NCBI GenBank assembly: GCA_947630185.1
Contig: CANRGT010000013.1
Coordinates: 1-48,530 of the forward strand
Length of the DNA stretch: 48,530 nucleotides
Origin: an uncultured Clostridia bacterium
GTDB taxonomy: Bacteria; Bacillota; Clostridia; TANB77; CAG-508
Reading direction: 5' to 3'
Part shown: positions 10,311 through 20,417 of the stretch, piece after piece
Numbering within the stretch: the stretch's first letter is position 1
Layout: the number at the start of each line of letters is the position of its first letter
Program-made: the position numbers and the translations under genes
Notes under the pieces: generated by a model
Told to the model about the DNA's origin: nothing
What the model saw: only the letters and a program-made list of their open reading frames with translations
The model's database searches: none

Positions 10311-10319
10311 TATATTCAT

Positions 10320-11351
<1,032 letters not shown>

Positions 11352-11353
11352 TT

Positions 11354-11402
11354 ATTATACATTTTATTTTTTGATTAGTATTTGCTAATTTTTTTATTAG
11401 CA
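11354..11402 (-). promoter_or_regulatory. gap promoter region with upstream palindrome
   Basis: A TATAAT -10 (11354-11359, minus) lies 33 bp before the gap ATG, with no clear -35. The palindrome TGCTAAT-N6-ATTAGCA (11383-11402) sits where the -35 would be. It could be an operator for an activator or repressor of the glycolytic cluster (inference). Confidence 0.4.
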
Positions 11403-11525
11403 TTTTTTATTAATAGTTAAATTTTATTAATATTTTATTATTATTTCCTAATCAGTGCTATTCTATATCAAAAATATTTATTTTTCAAGTATTCTTTGTG
11501 ATTTTGTAGTTATTTCTTACAAATA

Positions 11526-11554
11526 TTGATTTTTACATAATAATATGCTAAAAT
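11526..11554 (+). promoter_or_regulatory. sigma-A promoter for the gene at 11640
   Basis: TTGATT and TAAAAT are separated by 17 bases on the plus strand, with the -10 preceded by ATGC. Transcription would start near 11561, giving a leader of about 80 bases. Confidence 0.65.
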
Positions 11555-11639
11555 ATAACTACAATTTTTATTTGTCTTGCCAAGCGCAAGTTTATATATA
11601 TACACCTTAAAGAATAATTTTATAAGGAGGTTTGCAACT

Positions 11640-12089
11640 TTGGAGAAGGCATTAGTAAAATTACGTTACGATGTACCTTTAAAAATTTTCAATTTGCCTA
11701 TTATAAGGAAAAAGACAAAAGAAGTTTTTGAAAGTTTAGGTACACAAAAAGCTATTAAAGAAAGAGAAGAGGAAATGTTAGCTGTCATAGCATTAGAGCC
11801 TACTGAAGATTTTTCTTATGAAAATATAGTTGAAAAATTCAAGCCTTATTTTTATAAAGAAATCTTACAGCAAGCCCTCGAAATGGCAATCACTCAAAGT
11901 AATAGATTTAATATCGTAAGCAATATTTTAACTTTGCTTCCTTCTGAATACACCATGAAAAAAGCTATAAATGGAAATGCTTTTTATTGTGCAATGGAAG
12001 ACGTTATTAAAGAATTACCTATAAGTATCCATGAGAAGTCCCAAAAAATCATACTTTTGCAAAAGTCTTTCTACAATAGCTCAGAGTAA
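11640..12089 (+). CDS. hypothetical protein, 149 residues, TTG start
   Basis: I do not recognise this protein. The start is taken as the TTG at 11640 because AAGGAGG stands nine bases before it; the frame also has an upstream ATG at 11577 with no ribosome site. The product (MEKALVKLRY...) is charged, looks mostly helical, and lacks signal peptide, membrane segment or metal-binding cysteines. It is the only plus-strand gene between 1 and 27 kb, has its own promoter, and converges on groEL with a shared terminator. Role unknown. Confidence 0.75.
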   Translation: MEKALVKLRYDVPLKIFNLPIIRKKTKEVFESLGTQKAIKEREEEMLAVIALEPTEDFSYENIVEKFKPYFYKEILQQALEMAITQSNRFNIVSNILTLLPSEYTMKKAINGNAFYCAMEDVIKELPISIHEKSQKIILLQKSFYNSSE

Positions 12090-12092
12090 AAT

Positions 12093-12119
12093 AAAAAAGA
12101 TGGCAATGCCATCTTTTTT
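12093..12119. terminator. bidirectional terminator between 11640 gene and groEL
   Basis: AAAAAAGATGGC and GCCATCTTTTTT flank a tiny loop, giving a hairpin with a U-tract on both strands. It lies between the convergent stops of the plus-strand gene and groEL. Confidence 0.9.
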
Positions 12120-12122
12120 ATT

Positions 12123-13820
<1,698 letters not shown>

Positions 13821-13902
13821 TTAGACTTTTTTAATATGTTTTTGCTGTGTGAAATTAGCTATTTTATGTTCTGGTAATTGTTAATACTTTATTATAAATG
13901 CT

Positions 13903-14223
<321 letters not shown>

Positions 14224-14267
14224 TTATATGCTAACTTAGCCATTTTAGTATTATTTTAAGGTTAAAA

Positions 14268-14294
14268 TTAGCAGTCTCTTTTGGAGACTGCTAA
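14268..14294. promoter_or_regulatory. CIRCE-like operator (HrcA site variant)
   Basis: TTAGCAGTC-N9-GACTGCTAA is a perfect 9-9-9 inverted repeat between the groES promoter and its ribosome site, exactly where CIRCE lies. The standard element is TTAGCACTC-N9-GAGTGCTAA, so both arms differ by the same symmetric C/G exchange. Repression by HrcA is expected; no hrcA gene is in the window. Confidence 0.8.
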
Positions 14295-14297
14295 TAC

Positions 14298-14324
14298 TTT
14301 ATACCCTTTTTACTAAATTGTCAA
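14298..14324 (-). promoter_or_regulatory. groESL promoter
   Basis: TTGACA (14319-14324) is followed by TATAAA (14298-14303) at 15 bases, or by TAAAGT at 17. The CIRCE-like repeat starts four bases downstream of the -10, so a bound repressor would cover the transcription start. Confidence 0.75.
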
Positions 14325-14426
14325 TACTACCAATTTATTTTTCACATATTTTTCACAATTTCATTTAACTTTTCACCTGAAATATTTTTCACAATTATTT
14401 TCATTTTTTATTTGGATTTTCTAAAT

Positions 14427-15629
14427 CTATACAAATTCTTCCCACACTATATTTGCAAAGTCTAAACCTTTATCAGTTAGCTTAATTACATCTCCATCTA
14501 CTTCTATTAGCTCCTCATTTACTAATTTTTCTAGTTGCTCATGGTATAAAAATACTGGGTTTGCAACAAATTTATTTTTAAATTCTTGTATGCTTACACC
14601 ATCTATTTTTCTTAAGCCCAATAGCATGTATTCCTTTTGCCTTTCTTCCATATTTTGCTTTTCTTGGACAATGTAATTTTTTTCTATCATTCTATTTTCT
14701 ATATTCTCAATGTATTTTTCTACATCTTCTATGTTAGAATATCTAACCATATTTATATATGAATGTGCTGCACTACCAAATCCAATATACTCTTCTTGAT
14801 TCCAACAGTCTAAGTTATGTTTTGATGCATATTTTAATTTTAAATTATTGCTTTCCTTATGTTCATCTTTTGCGAAATTTTCCATCTTTGCAAAGTTAGA
14901 TATTTCATAATGCTTATATCCATTTTCTTCAAGAACTTTCTTTACTTGCCAATACATTGCTCTTTCTTCATCTTCAGATGGCAACTCTAAAATTTTTTCT
15001 TTTACTTGTTTTTCTAGATTTGTACCTTCTTCTAATATAAGAGAATATACTGAAATATGTTCTGGCTCTAGTGAAATTATCTCTTCTAGAGCATCATTTA
15101 CATCTAATAAAGTTTGATTTGGCAAACCTATCATTAAATCTACATTTATATTTTCAAAACCAACATTTCTTGCAAAACGGTATGTATCTAAAAAATCATA
15201 ATATGTATGTATTCTTCCTAACATTTTAAGTAAATCAGGTTTGACTGCTTGAAGCCCAATGCTAAGTCTATTTATTCCAATTTGCTTATAATGTTCTAGT
15301 TTTTCTAAATTAACAGTTCCAGGATTTACTTCTATTGTAATTTCTGCATTTTCGTCTACTTTATAGTTTGACTTTATCTCATTTAAAATTTGCTCTATAT
15401 ATTTACTGTCAATTGATGATGGGGTTCCACCACCTATGTAAATTGTTTTTACATTTTGGATTTGTAATGTTTCAAGTTTTTTTACTGCAAATTTTATTTC
15501 TTCACATACACTTTTTGTATATCTCGCAGATAAGCTTTCTTTTCCTGCATAGGAGCAAAAGTCACAGTAGTTACATTTCTGTTTGCAAAATGGAATATGT
15601 ATGTAAATTCCTATATTTTTTGTGTTCAT
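14427..15629 (-). CDS. hemW: radical SAM heme chaperone / coproporphyrinogen III oxidase-like protein HemW
   Basis: A 400-residue radical SAM protein with the cluster motif Cys15-x3-Cys19-x2-Cys22 followed by DFCSYAG. IYIGGGTPSS and TIEVNPGT fit the HemW/HemN family, as do the INRLSIGLQ, LMIGLPNQT and HYEISNFAK motifs. HemW proteins deliver heme rather than oxidise coproporphyrinogen, and the third-position Cys-Xaa-Phe pattern (CDFCSY) suits that class. It starts 25 bp after whiA ends and is probably co-transcribed with prmC and whiA. Confidence 0.9.
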   Translation of the reverse strand: MNTKNIGIYIHIPFCKQKCNYCDFCSYAGKESLSARYTKSVCEEIKFAVKKLETLQIQNVKTIYIGGGTPSSIDSKYIEQILNEIKSNYKVDENAEITIEVNPGTVNLEKLEHYKQIGINRLSIGLQAVKPDLLKMLGRIHTYYDFLDTYRFARNVGFENINVDLMIGLPNQTLLDVNDALEEIISLEPEHISVYSLILEEGTNLEKQVKEKILELPSEDEERAMYWQVKKVLEENGYKHYEISNFAKMENFAKDEHKESNNLKLKYASKHNLDCWNQEEYIGFGSAAHSYINMVRYSNIEDVEKYIENIENRMIEKNYIVQEKQNMEERQKEYMLLGLRKIDGVSIQEFKNKFVANPVFLYHEQLEKLVNEELIEVDGDVIKLTDKGLDFANIVWEEFV

Positions 15630-15653
15630 ACTATTTACTATACCCTTCTTTGT

Positions 15654-16520
15654 TTATATTATATCTTCTGATATTTTTATAATAGTTTTTAATCTGTGAT
15701 TTACACCCGATTTTCCAAGTGGTTTTGAAAGCATTTGACCTAACTCTGTAAGTGATGCTTCTGGATTATTTATTCTTAATTCTGCAATTTCTTGTAAATT
15801 AGCAGATAATGTTTGATACTTTCCTTTTTCTTTGATTTTTTTAATTGCTTCAATTTGCTTTACTGCTGCATCAACAGTTTTATTTAAATTTGCAGTTTCG
15901 CAGTTTACTAATCTATTTACATTATTTCTTTTATCTCTATATACTCTAATATCTTCAAATTTAAGCATTGATGAAGTTGCTGAAACAAAGGCTAAAAAGC
16001 TTGATATTGTTTCTCCATCTTTTGAATATATTGAATAATAATTTTGTTTTTCTAATAGTTTAAATTCAATATCATATTTATTTAATATTTCTAAAATAAA
16101 TCGTGCAATTTCCTTCTCTCTTAATTTTATTTCTATATGATATTTATTTTCTGGGTTGTTTATCGAACCGCTTCCTAAAAAGCTTCCTCTTACAAATGCT
16201 TTTTCCTCTATGTCATTTTCAAATTTAATATTTTCTAATTTTTCACTTTGTAATAGCTGAATTATATTTTTATTTTTAGTTTTTATGGTATATTTTTTTC
16301 CTTGAAAACCTATTTCATAATCTTCTACATTTAAGTTATTTAATAACTTTCCAAATCTATTTATGTTATATTCACTTTCAGTAGAAAATCTAAGTACATT
16401 TTTTTGAACTACTACATTTATGCTTTTGCTATACCCTAAAAATTCTAACTTTACACATTTTTTATTTGCTAAATTGCTAAGTTTACTTAGTTCTTCTTTT
16501 ACATCTGTTGAAAAAGACAT
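15654..16520 (-). CDS. whiA: WhiA-family DNA-binding protein
   Basis: A 288-residue WhiA homologue. It has an N-terminal domain starting SFSTDVKEELSKL and a middle LAGLIDADG-like region containing GSFLGSGSINNPE. The C-terminal helix-turn-helix holds RINNPEASLTELGQML and SKPLGKSGVNHRLKTI. The LAGLIDADG-like fold has lost nuclease residues in this family. WhiA proteins affect cell division and chromosome segregation in Firmicutes and sporulation in actinomycetes. It lacks its common neighbours rapZ and yvcK and instead lies between prmC and hemW. Confidence 0.93.
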   Translation of the reverse strand: MSFSTDVKEELSKLSNLANKKCVKLEFLGYSKSINVVVQKNVLRFSTESEYNINRFGKLLNNLNVEDYEIGFQGKKYTIKTKNKNIIQLLQSEKLENIKFENDIEEKAFVRGSFLGSGSINNPENKYHIEIKLREKEIARFILEILNKYDIEFKLLEKQNYYSIYSKDGETISSFLAFVSATSSMLKFEDIRVYRDKRNNVNRLVNCETANLNKTVDAAVKQIEAIKKIKEKGKYQTLSANLQEIAELRINNPEASLTELGQMLSKPLGKSGVNHRLKTIIKISEDII

Positions 16521-16574
16521 TTAATAGCCCCCTTCATTATTAAATTTTAATTTAGTTCATATATTTATGCTTAC

Positions 16575-17453
16575 TTATTTTTTAATTTTAATTACCCTGT
16601 CATTATCAGCTAAATCTTTAATGCAAGTAATATTTTTATAATTTTCTTCAAATATTTTAGTAACACTTTCTTTTTGGTTGTAGCCAATTTCTAATAAAAT
16701 ATGTCCATCATCATTTAAGTATTTTGGACTTTCTTTATTTATTATTTTATAAAAATCTAGACCATCTTGTCCACCATCTAATGCAATTATAGGCTCACTT
16801 TGCACTTCTTTTGAAAGCGTAGAAATTGTTTTTGTTTCTATATATGGTGGGTTTGAAACAATTATATCAAACTTTAAATTATTTAATGCTTCAAACATAT
16901 TTGATTGTATAAAATTTATTTTTGCATCATTATCTTTTGCATTTTTCTTTGCTATTTCTAATGCTTTTTTGCATATATCTATGGCATATATTTCTATTTG
17001 TTCTTTTATATTTTTTTGCAATGTTTTATTATCTAGATTTTCAATATATTTTGCAATAGATATTGCAATAGCTCCACTTCCTGTACAAAGGTCTAAGATT
17101 TTTATATTTCTATCTAAATATTTTTCTTTTATAAGTTTTAAAGTTTCCTCTACCAAAATTTCCGTATCTGACTGTGGTATTAGCACATTTTCATCCACAT
17201 AAAAATTAAGCCCCATAAATTCTTGGCTTTTGGTAATATATTGAATTGGTTTCCCTTGTATTATTTCTTCTAATGAGCTTTCATAACTTTGCTCATTTTC
17301 TCTTGATACTTCTTTTAAAGAGTTTATAACTAATTCTTCTTTGCTCTGATTTAAAACATGTTCTAAAAGCTTTTTTGCCTTTATATATGCATCTTCTACT
17401 TGATTTCGCTTTAAATTATTTTCTCCTAAAAGAAGTAGGTCTTTTTGGTTCAT
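16575..17453 (-). CDS. prmC: peptide chain release factor N5-glutamine methyltransferase
   Basis: Methylates the GGQ glutamine of release factors RF1 and RF2. The 292-residue protein has a helical N-terminal domain, the SAM-binding motif ILDLCTGSGAIAIS (119-132) and the substrate motif SNPPYIE (200-206) that defines this family. LEIGYNQ is near the end. It is downstream of the 6S-like RNA and upstream of whiA; prfA, the usual neighbour, is absent. Confidence 0.94.
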   Translation of the reverse strand: MNQKDLLLLGENNLKRNQVEDAYIKAKKLLEHVLNQSKEELVINSLKEVSRENEQSYESSLEEIIQGKPIQYITKSQEFMGLNFYVDENVLIPQSDTEILVEETLKLIKEKYLDRNIKILDLCTGSGAIAISIAKYIENLDNKTLQKNIKEQIEIYAIDICKKALEIAKKNAKDNDAKINFIQSNMFEALNNLKFDIIVSNPPYIETKTISTLSKEVQSEPIIALDGGQDGLDFYKIINKESPKYLNDDGHILLEIGYNQKESVTKIFEENYKNITCIKDLADNDRVIKIKK

Positions 17454-17480
17454 ATTTATTCCTACCTATTTTTTATATAC

Positions 17481-17677
17481 AAAAATCCCCCGCCTTAGCC
17501 GTAAGATGAATGAAATTTTAAGAGCCTGCTTTCACAGGTGGGTGTCTTGTTGAATGCTCCTGGGTTTCTTATAACATTTATATGGTATAAGCATACACGC
17601 CACATTCAAAGGCGGACTCCCGTTTAAAATTTGTTGGTTCTAAAATTCCAGTCTACACGCACTATGCAGGGATATTT
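17481..17677 (-). ncRNA. ssrS: probable 6S RNA
   Basis: A gene-free stretch of 197 bases folds by hand into the 6S layout. A long interrupted closing stem is built from AUCCCUGC with GCGGGGGAU, GUAGA with UCUUAC, and UGGAAUUUUAG with UUAAAAUUUCA. A large central bubble has a small hairpin (CCUG...CAGG) on its 3' side. An apical arm is closed by UUGAAUG with CAUUCAA. GAAUGUGGCG matches my memory of a conserved 6S segment. It has its own promoter and ends in GGGGGAUUUUU. 6S RNA sequesters the sigma-A holoenzyme. Family assignment needs a covariance-model search. Confidence 0.6.
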
Positions 17678-17698
17678 ATTTTTATTTATTTGTTATTA

Positions 17699-18646
17699 TT
17701 ATTTTACCACAGAAATGTTATTTTTGCAAATGATTTTTCTTTTTAATAGTTTATTTTTTACAACACCTACACCAAGCCATTTTCCATTTTTTATTTGTAT
17801 TTGGTATGTTCCATCTGGCTTATTTGTAGATAAATTTACCCCATTTAAAAATAACTTTAGTTTATTTTCTTCCAAACAAATAGTAGTATATTTACTAAAA
17901 AATTCTTGAATTGTAATAATGTGCTTTTTTAGAAATTCAATATTAGCATTACTTTCTAAGTTTTGCTCATTTCCTATATTTTGATTTTTTTTAATACTCT
18001 GCCCATTTTCTTCTATTTCTTTTAAAGTTACAGCCTGATTTATTTCATATTCTCCTACTTTTACTCTCTCTAATTCTTTCATGTAGCCTATTGTTCCTAA
18101 TTTTATTGCAACATCTTCACATAAACTTCTTATATAAGTTCCTTTTGAGCAATGTACCTTAAATAAAATTTCATCATTTTCTATTTTTAATAATTCAATT
18201 TCATAAATTTCTATTTCTCTTTCAGGGACTTCTACTTTTTTTCCTTCTCTGGCATATTGATATAATTTTTTTCCTTTTATTTTAATTGCAGAATACATCG
18301 GAGGTGTTTGTTTTTGTTTTCCTAAAAAAGTTTTTAATACTTTATTTACATTTTCTGTACTTATTTTTTTAAAATCTACTTCTTGCTTTTCTATTATTTT
18401 TCCTTCTGAATCTAAGGTATCTGTTTTTATTCCTAATTTGATTGTTGCTATATATATTTTATCATGATTTGTTATATATTCTGAAAGCTTTGTTCCTTCT
18501 CCTATAAGTAGTGGCAAAACTCCTGTTGCCATTGGGTCTAGTGTGCCAGTATGCCCTACTTTTTCTTTGCAAATTTTTTTTACTTTCGCTACAACATCAT
18601 GTGATGTATATTCTTTTGGCTTATTTATAATTATTATTCCGTCCAT
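17699..18646 (-). CDS. truB: tRNA pseudouridine(55) synthase TruB
   Basis: Makes pseudouridine 55 in the T-loop of tRNAs. The 315-residue protein starts MDGIIIINKPKEYTSHDVV, has the catalytic aspartate in HTGTLDPMATGVL, then KQTPPMYSAIKIKGKKLYQYAR and the VHCSKGTYIRSLCED motif. A low-complexity Lys/Asn/Gln linker precedes a C-terminal PUA-like part. It is the last gene of the translation cluster, 27 bp after nrnA. Its 3' end contains the promoter of the 6S-like RNA. Confidence 0.96.
   Translation of the reverse strand: MDGIIIINKPKEYTSHDVVAKVKKICKEKVGHTGTLDPMATGVLPLLIGEGTKLSEYITNHDKIYIATIKLGIKTDTLDSEGKIIEKQEVDFKKISTENVNKVLKTFLGKQKQTPPMYSAIKIKGKKLYQYAREGKKVEVPEREIEIYEIELLKIENDEILFKVHCSKGTYIRSLCEDVAIKLGTIGYMKELERVKVGEYEINQAVTLKEIEENGQSIKKNQNIGNEQNLESNANIEFLKKHIITIQEFFSKYTTICLEENKLKLFLNGVNLSTNKPDGTYQIQIKNGKWLGVGVVKNKLLKRKIICKNNISVVK
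17701..17729 (-). promoter_or_regulatory. promoter of the 6S-like RNA, inside the truB 3' end
   Basis: TTGCAA (17724-17729) and TAAAAT (17701-17706) are 17 bases apart on the minus strand, with TG shortly before the -10. The predicted start is about 17 bases upstream of the base-paired 5' end of the RNA, which allows for trimming. Confidence 0.6.
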
Positions 18647-18673
18647 TTTTGATTTATTATCTCCTAAAGGCTG

Positions 18674-19624
18674 TTACTTTAATAATCTAGTTACTTCTTT
18701 TAATATGTTTTCTTTTGCTTGTTCAAGGGTTCCTGGAATAGTACATCCTGCTGCTTTTGGATGGCCTCCACCACCAAAGGCTACACAAGCATCTGATACA
18801 TTCATATAGTCATTAGAACGAAGTGAAACTTTCCAGCCTTTTGCTGTTTCACGAAGAAATACTGATACTTCTACACCCTCAACATCTCTACCATTTTCCA
18901 CTATGCCTTCATAATCACCATTTTGTGCTCCAACTTTTTCTTCATCTTCCTTTGTAATATATGTGTATGCGATTTTTCCATTTTCTAAAAATTCTATTCT
19001 GTTATTTGCTATACGATGTAACTCAAAATTAGGTCTTGTTTTTGTTTGTAACACTTTGCGATAAATATTTGATATATTAACGCCTTTATTTAAAAGCCAT
19101 GCAGCGAATTCAAAGGTTTCTGCTGTAACGCTTTGATATGCAAATCCACCAGTATCTGTGATTATTCCGGCTACTATGCAAGTACCAATTTTCTTTGTAA
19201 CTTCTATTCCAAAATATTCTAACATTACTAATAGAATTTGACTGCAAGCTGGTGAGTCTGGATTTACATAGTTATAGTCACCAAACATTGTATTTGTACC
19301 ATGGTGGTCAATGCAAACTTTTGATTTTGCATTTTCAAAATAATTAGAAAATCCATTTAACATTTTTATTGTAGCACAATCTAGTGCTATTGCTAAATCG
19401 TAATGTTCAATATCACTTTCTTTTTTTATTTCTTCTATTCCTGGTAAACAATCAAATATCTTAGAATGTTCTGGAATGATTATATCTGGTTTTTTTCCAT
19501 ATTTCTTTAATGCATGATACATAGCTAAGCTACTTCCCATCGCATCTCCATCAGGATTTTCATGTGTTAAAATCACAATTGTATTAGCATTATTTATTTG
19601 TTCTAAAATATCATCTAAAGTCAT
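18674..19624 (-). CDS. nrnA: DHH/DHHA1 phosphoesterase, NrnA-type nanoRNase/pAp phosphatase
   Basis: A 316-residue member of the DHH superfamily. The metal site is built from THENPDGDAMGSS, ALDCA, and VCIDHHGTN (the DHH signature). DTGGFAYQS follows, and the DHHA1 domain ends in FGGGGHPKAAGCTI. NrnA enzymes degrade 2-5 nt RNAs and dephosphorylate 3'-phosphoadenosine 5'-phosphate. Placement between rbfA and truB matches other Firmicutes. It begins 116 bp after rbfA. Confidence 0.93.
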   Translation of the reverse strand: MTLDDILEQINNANTIVILTHENPDGDAMGSSLAMYHALKKYGKKPDIIIPEHSKIFDCLPGIEEIKKESDIEHYDLAIALDCATIKMLNGFSNYFENAKSKVCIDHHGTNTMFGDYNYVNPDSPACSQILLVMLEYFGIEVTKKIGTCIVAGIITDTGGFAYQSVTAETFEFAAWLLNKGVNISNIYRKVLQTKTRPNFELHRIANNRIEFLENGKIAYTYITKEDEEKVGAQNGDYEGIVENGRDVEGVEVSVFLRETAKGWKVSLRSNDYMNVSDACVAFGGGGHPKAAGCTIPGTLEQAKENILKEVTRLLK

Positions 19625-19740
19625 TTACATACCTCTCATTTCATTTTATTTTTAACTTTGGTTTTTAATTCACACTTTTTATTTTTCAATGCACAATTAT
19701 ACTTTAAACTTTATATTTTTAACTTTATTCATATAAGTAT

Positions 19741-20145
19741 TTATATGTTATCTTTATTATCTTTGTTTTCCATATTTTCTGTTTTAACTTCGTTATCCTT
19801 GCTCTTTAACTCTTTTAAAATATTATCAATTTTAGCACCATAATCTAAAGAGTCATCTATTTCGAAATCAAGTTCTGGTGTGATTCTTAAGTTAATATTT
19901 TTTGCTATCTGGCTACGAATAAAACCAGATGATTCCTTTAAGCCTTCCATTGTTTTTGCATTACTTTTTGAATTTAATATACTAACAAAAATTTTAGCAT
20001 ACCTAAAATCTGGAGTTATCTTTACTTTTGTAACACTAACCAAACCTGTTACTTTTGAATTTTGAAGTTCAAAAGTAAGTATTCGGCTAATTTCTTTTTT
20101 AAGTTCTTCATTAACTCTATTTAATCTTGCCTCATTTTTAGGCAT
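19741..20145 (-). CDS. rbfA: 30S ribosome-binding factor RbfA
   Basis: Late 30S-subunit maturation factor with a KH-like fold. The start at 20145 (MPKNEARLNRVNEELKKE, 134 residues) is preferred because AGAAAGGA stands ten bases before it and it matches homologues; the frame opens at 20166. VTGLVSVTKVKITPDFRYAKIFVS and the ITPELDFEIDDSLDYGAKI stretch are diagnostic. The normal infB-rbfA adjacency is interrupted by a 180-bp structured repeat. The C terminus is a charged Asn/Lys/Asp tail. Confidence 0.94.
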   Translation of the reverse strand: MPKNEARLNRVNEELKKEISRILTFELQNSKVTGLVSVTKVKITPDFRYAKIFVSILNSKSNAKTMEGLKESSGFIRSQIAKNINLRITPELDFEIDDSLDYGAKIDNILKELKSKDNEVKTENMENKDNKDNI

Positions 20146-20206
20146 TTTCACTTCATCCTTTCTCATTTTTTATATATTATATCATTTTTTTAAGTTAATA
20201 TAATAT

Positions 20207-20386
20207 TAAATAAAAAATATAGTAGTTAGATAGCACCGCGTAGCGACCAAGCAAAGCTTCGCTTGTGAAGCTTTGTGCGATTGAAGCAGCCTTCTATGAT
20301 ATGTAATAAATTGTCGTTCTTACGGCAATTTATTACATAAAATGGCTGCGACAACAAGGTGCAATAACTACTATATTTTTTATTTA
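20207..20386. repeat. structured interspersed repeat, copy A (infB-rbfA gap)
   Basis: The element is bounded by a perfect 22-bp inverted repeat (20207-20228 with 20365-20386). Inside it GCACC pairs with GGTGC, CGC-GTA-GCG can form a mini-hairpin, and CAAAGCTTC pairs with GAAGCTTTG. GCAGCC (20286) pairs with GGCTGC (20344), enclosing ATGTAATAAATTG with CAATTTATTACAT (20301-20338). The plan recurs at 34208-34372 with compensatory changes. It lies within an operon, so it is transcribed with it. A copy of TAGTAGTTA from the outer arm recurs just outside at 20391. Confidence 0.85.
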
Positions 20387-20417
20387 TTTATAGTAGTTAA
20401 ATTTATAATTTTAAGCT

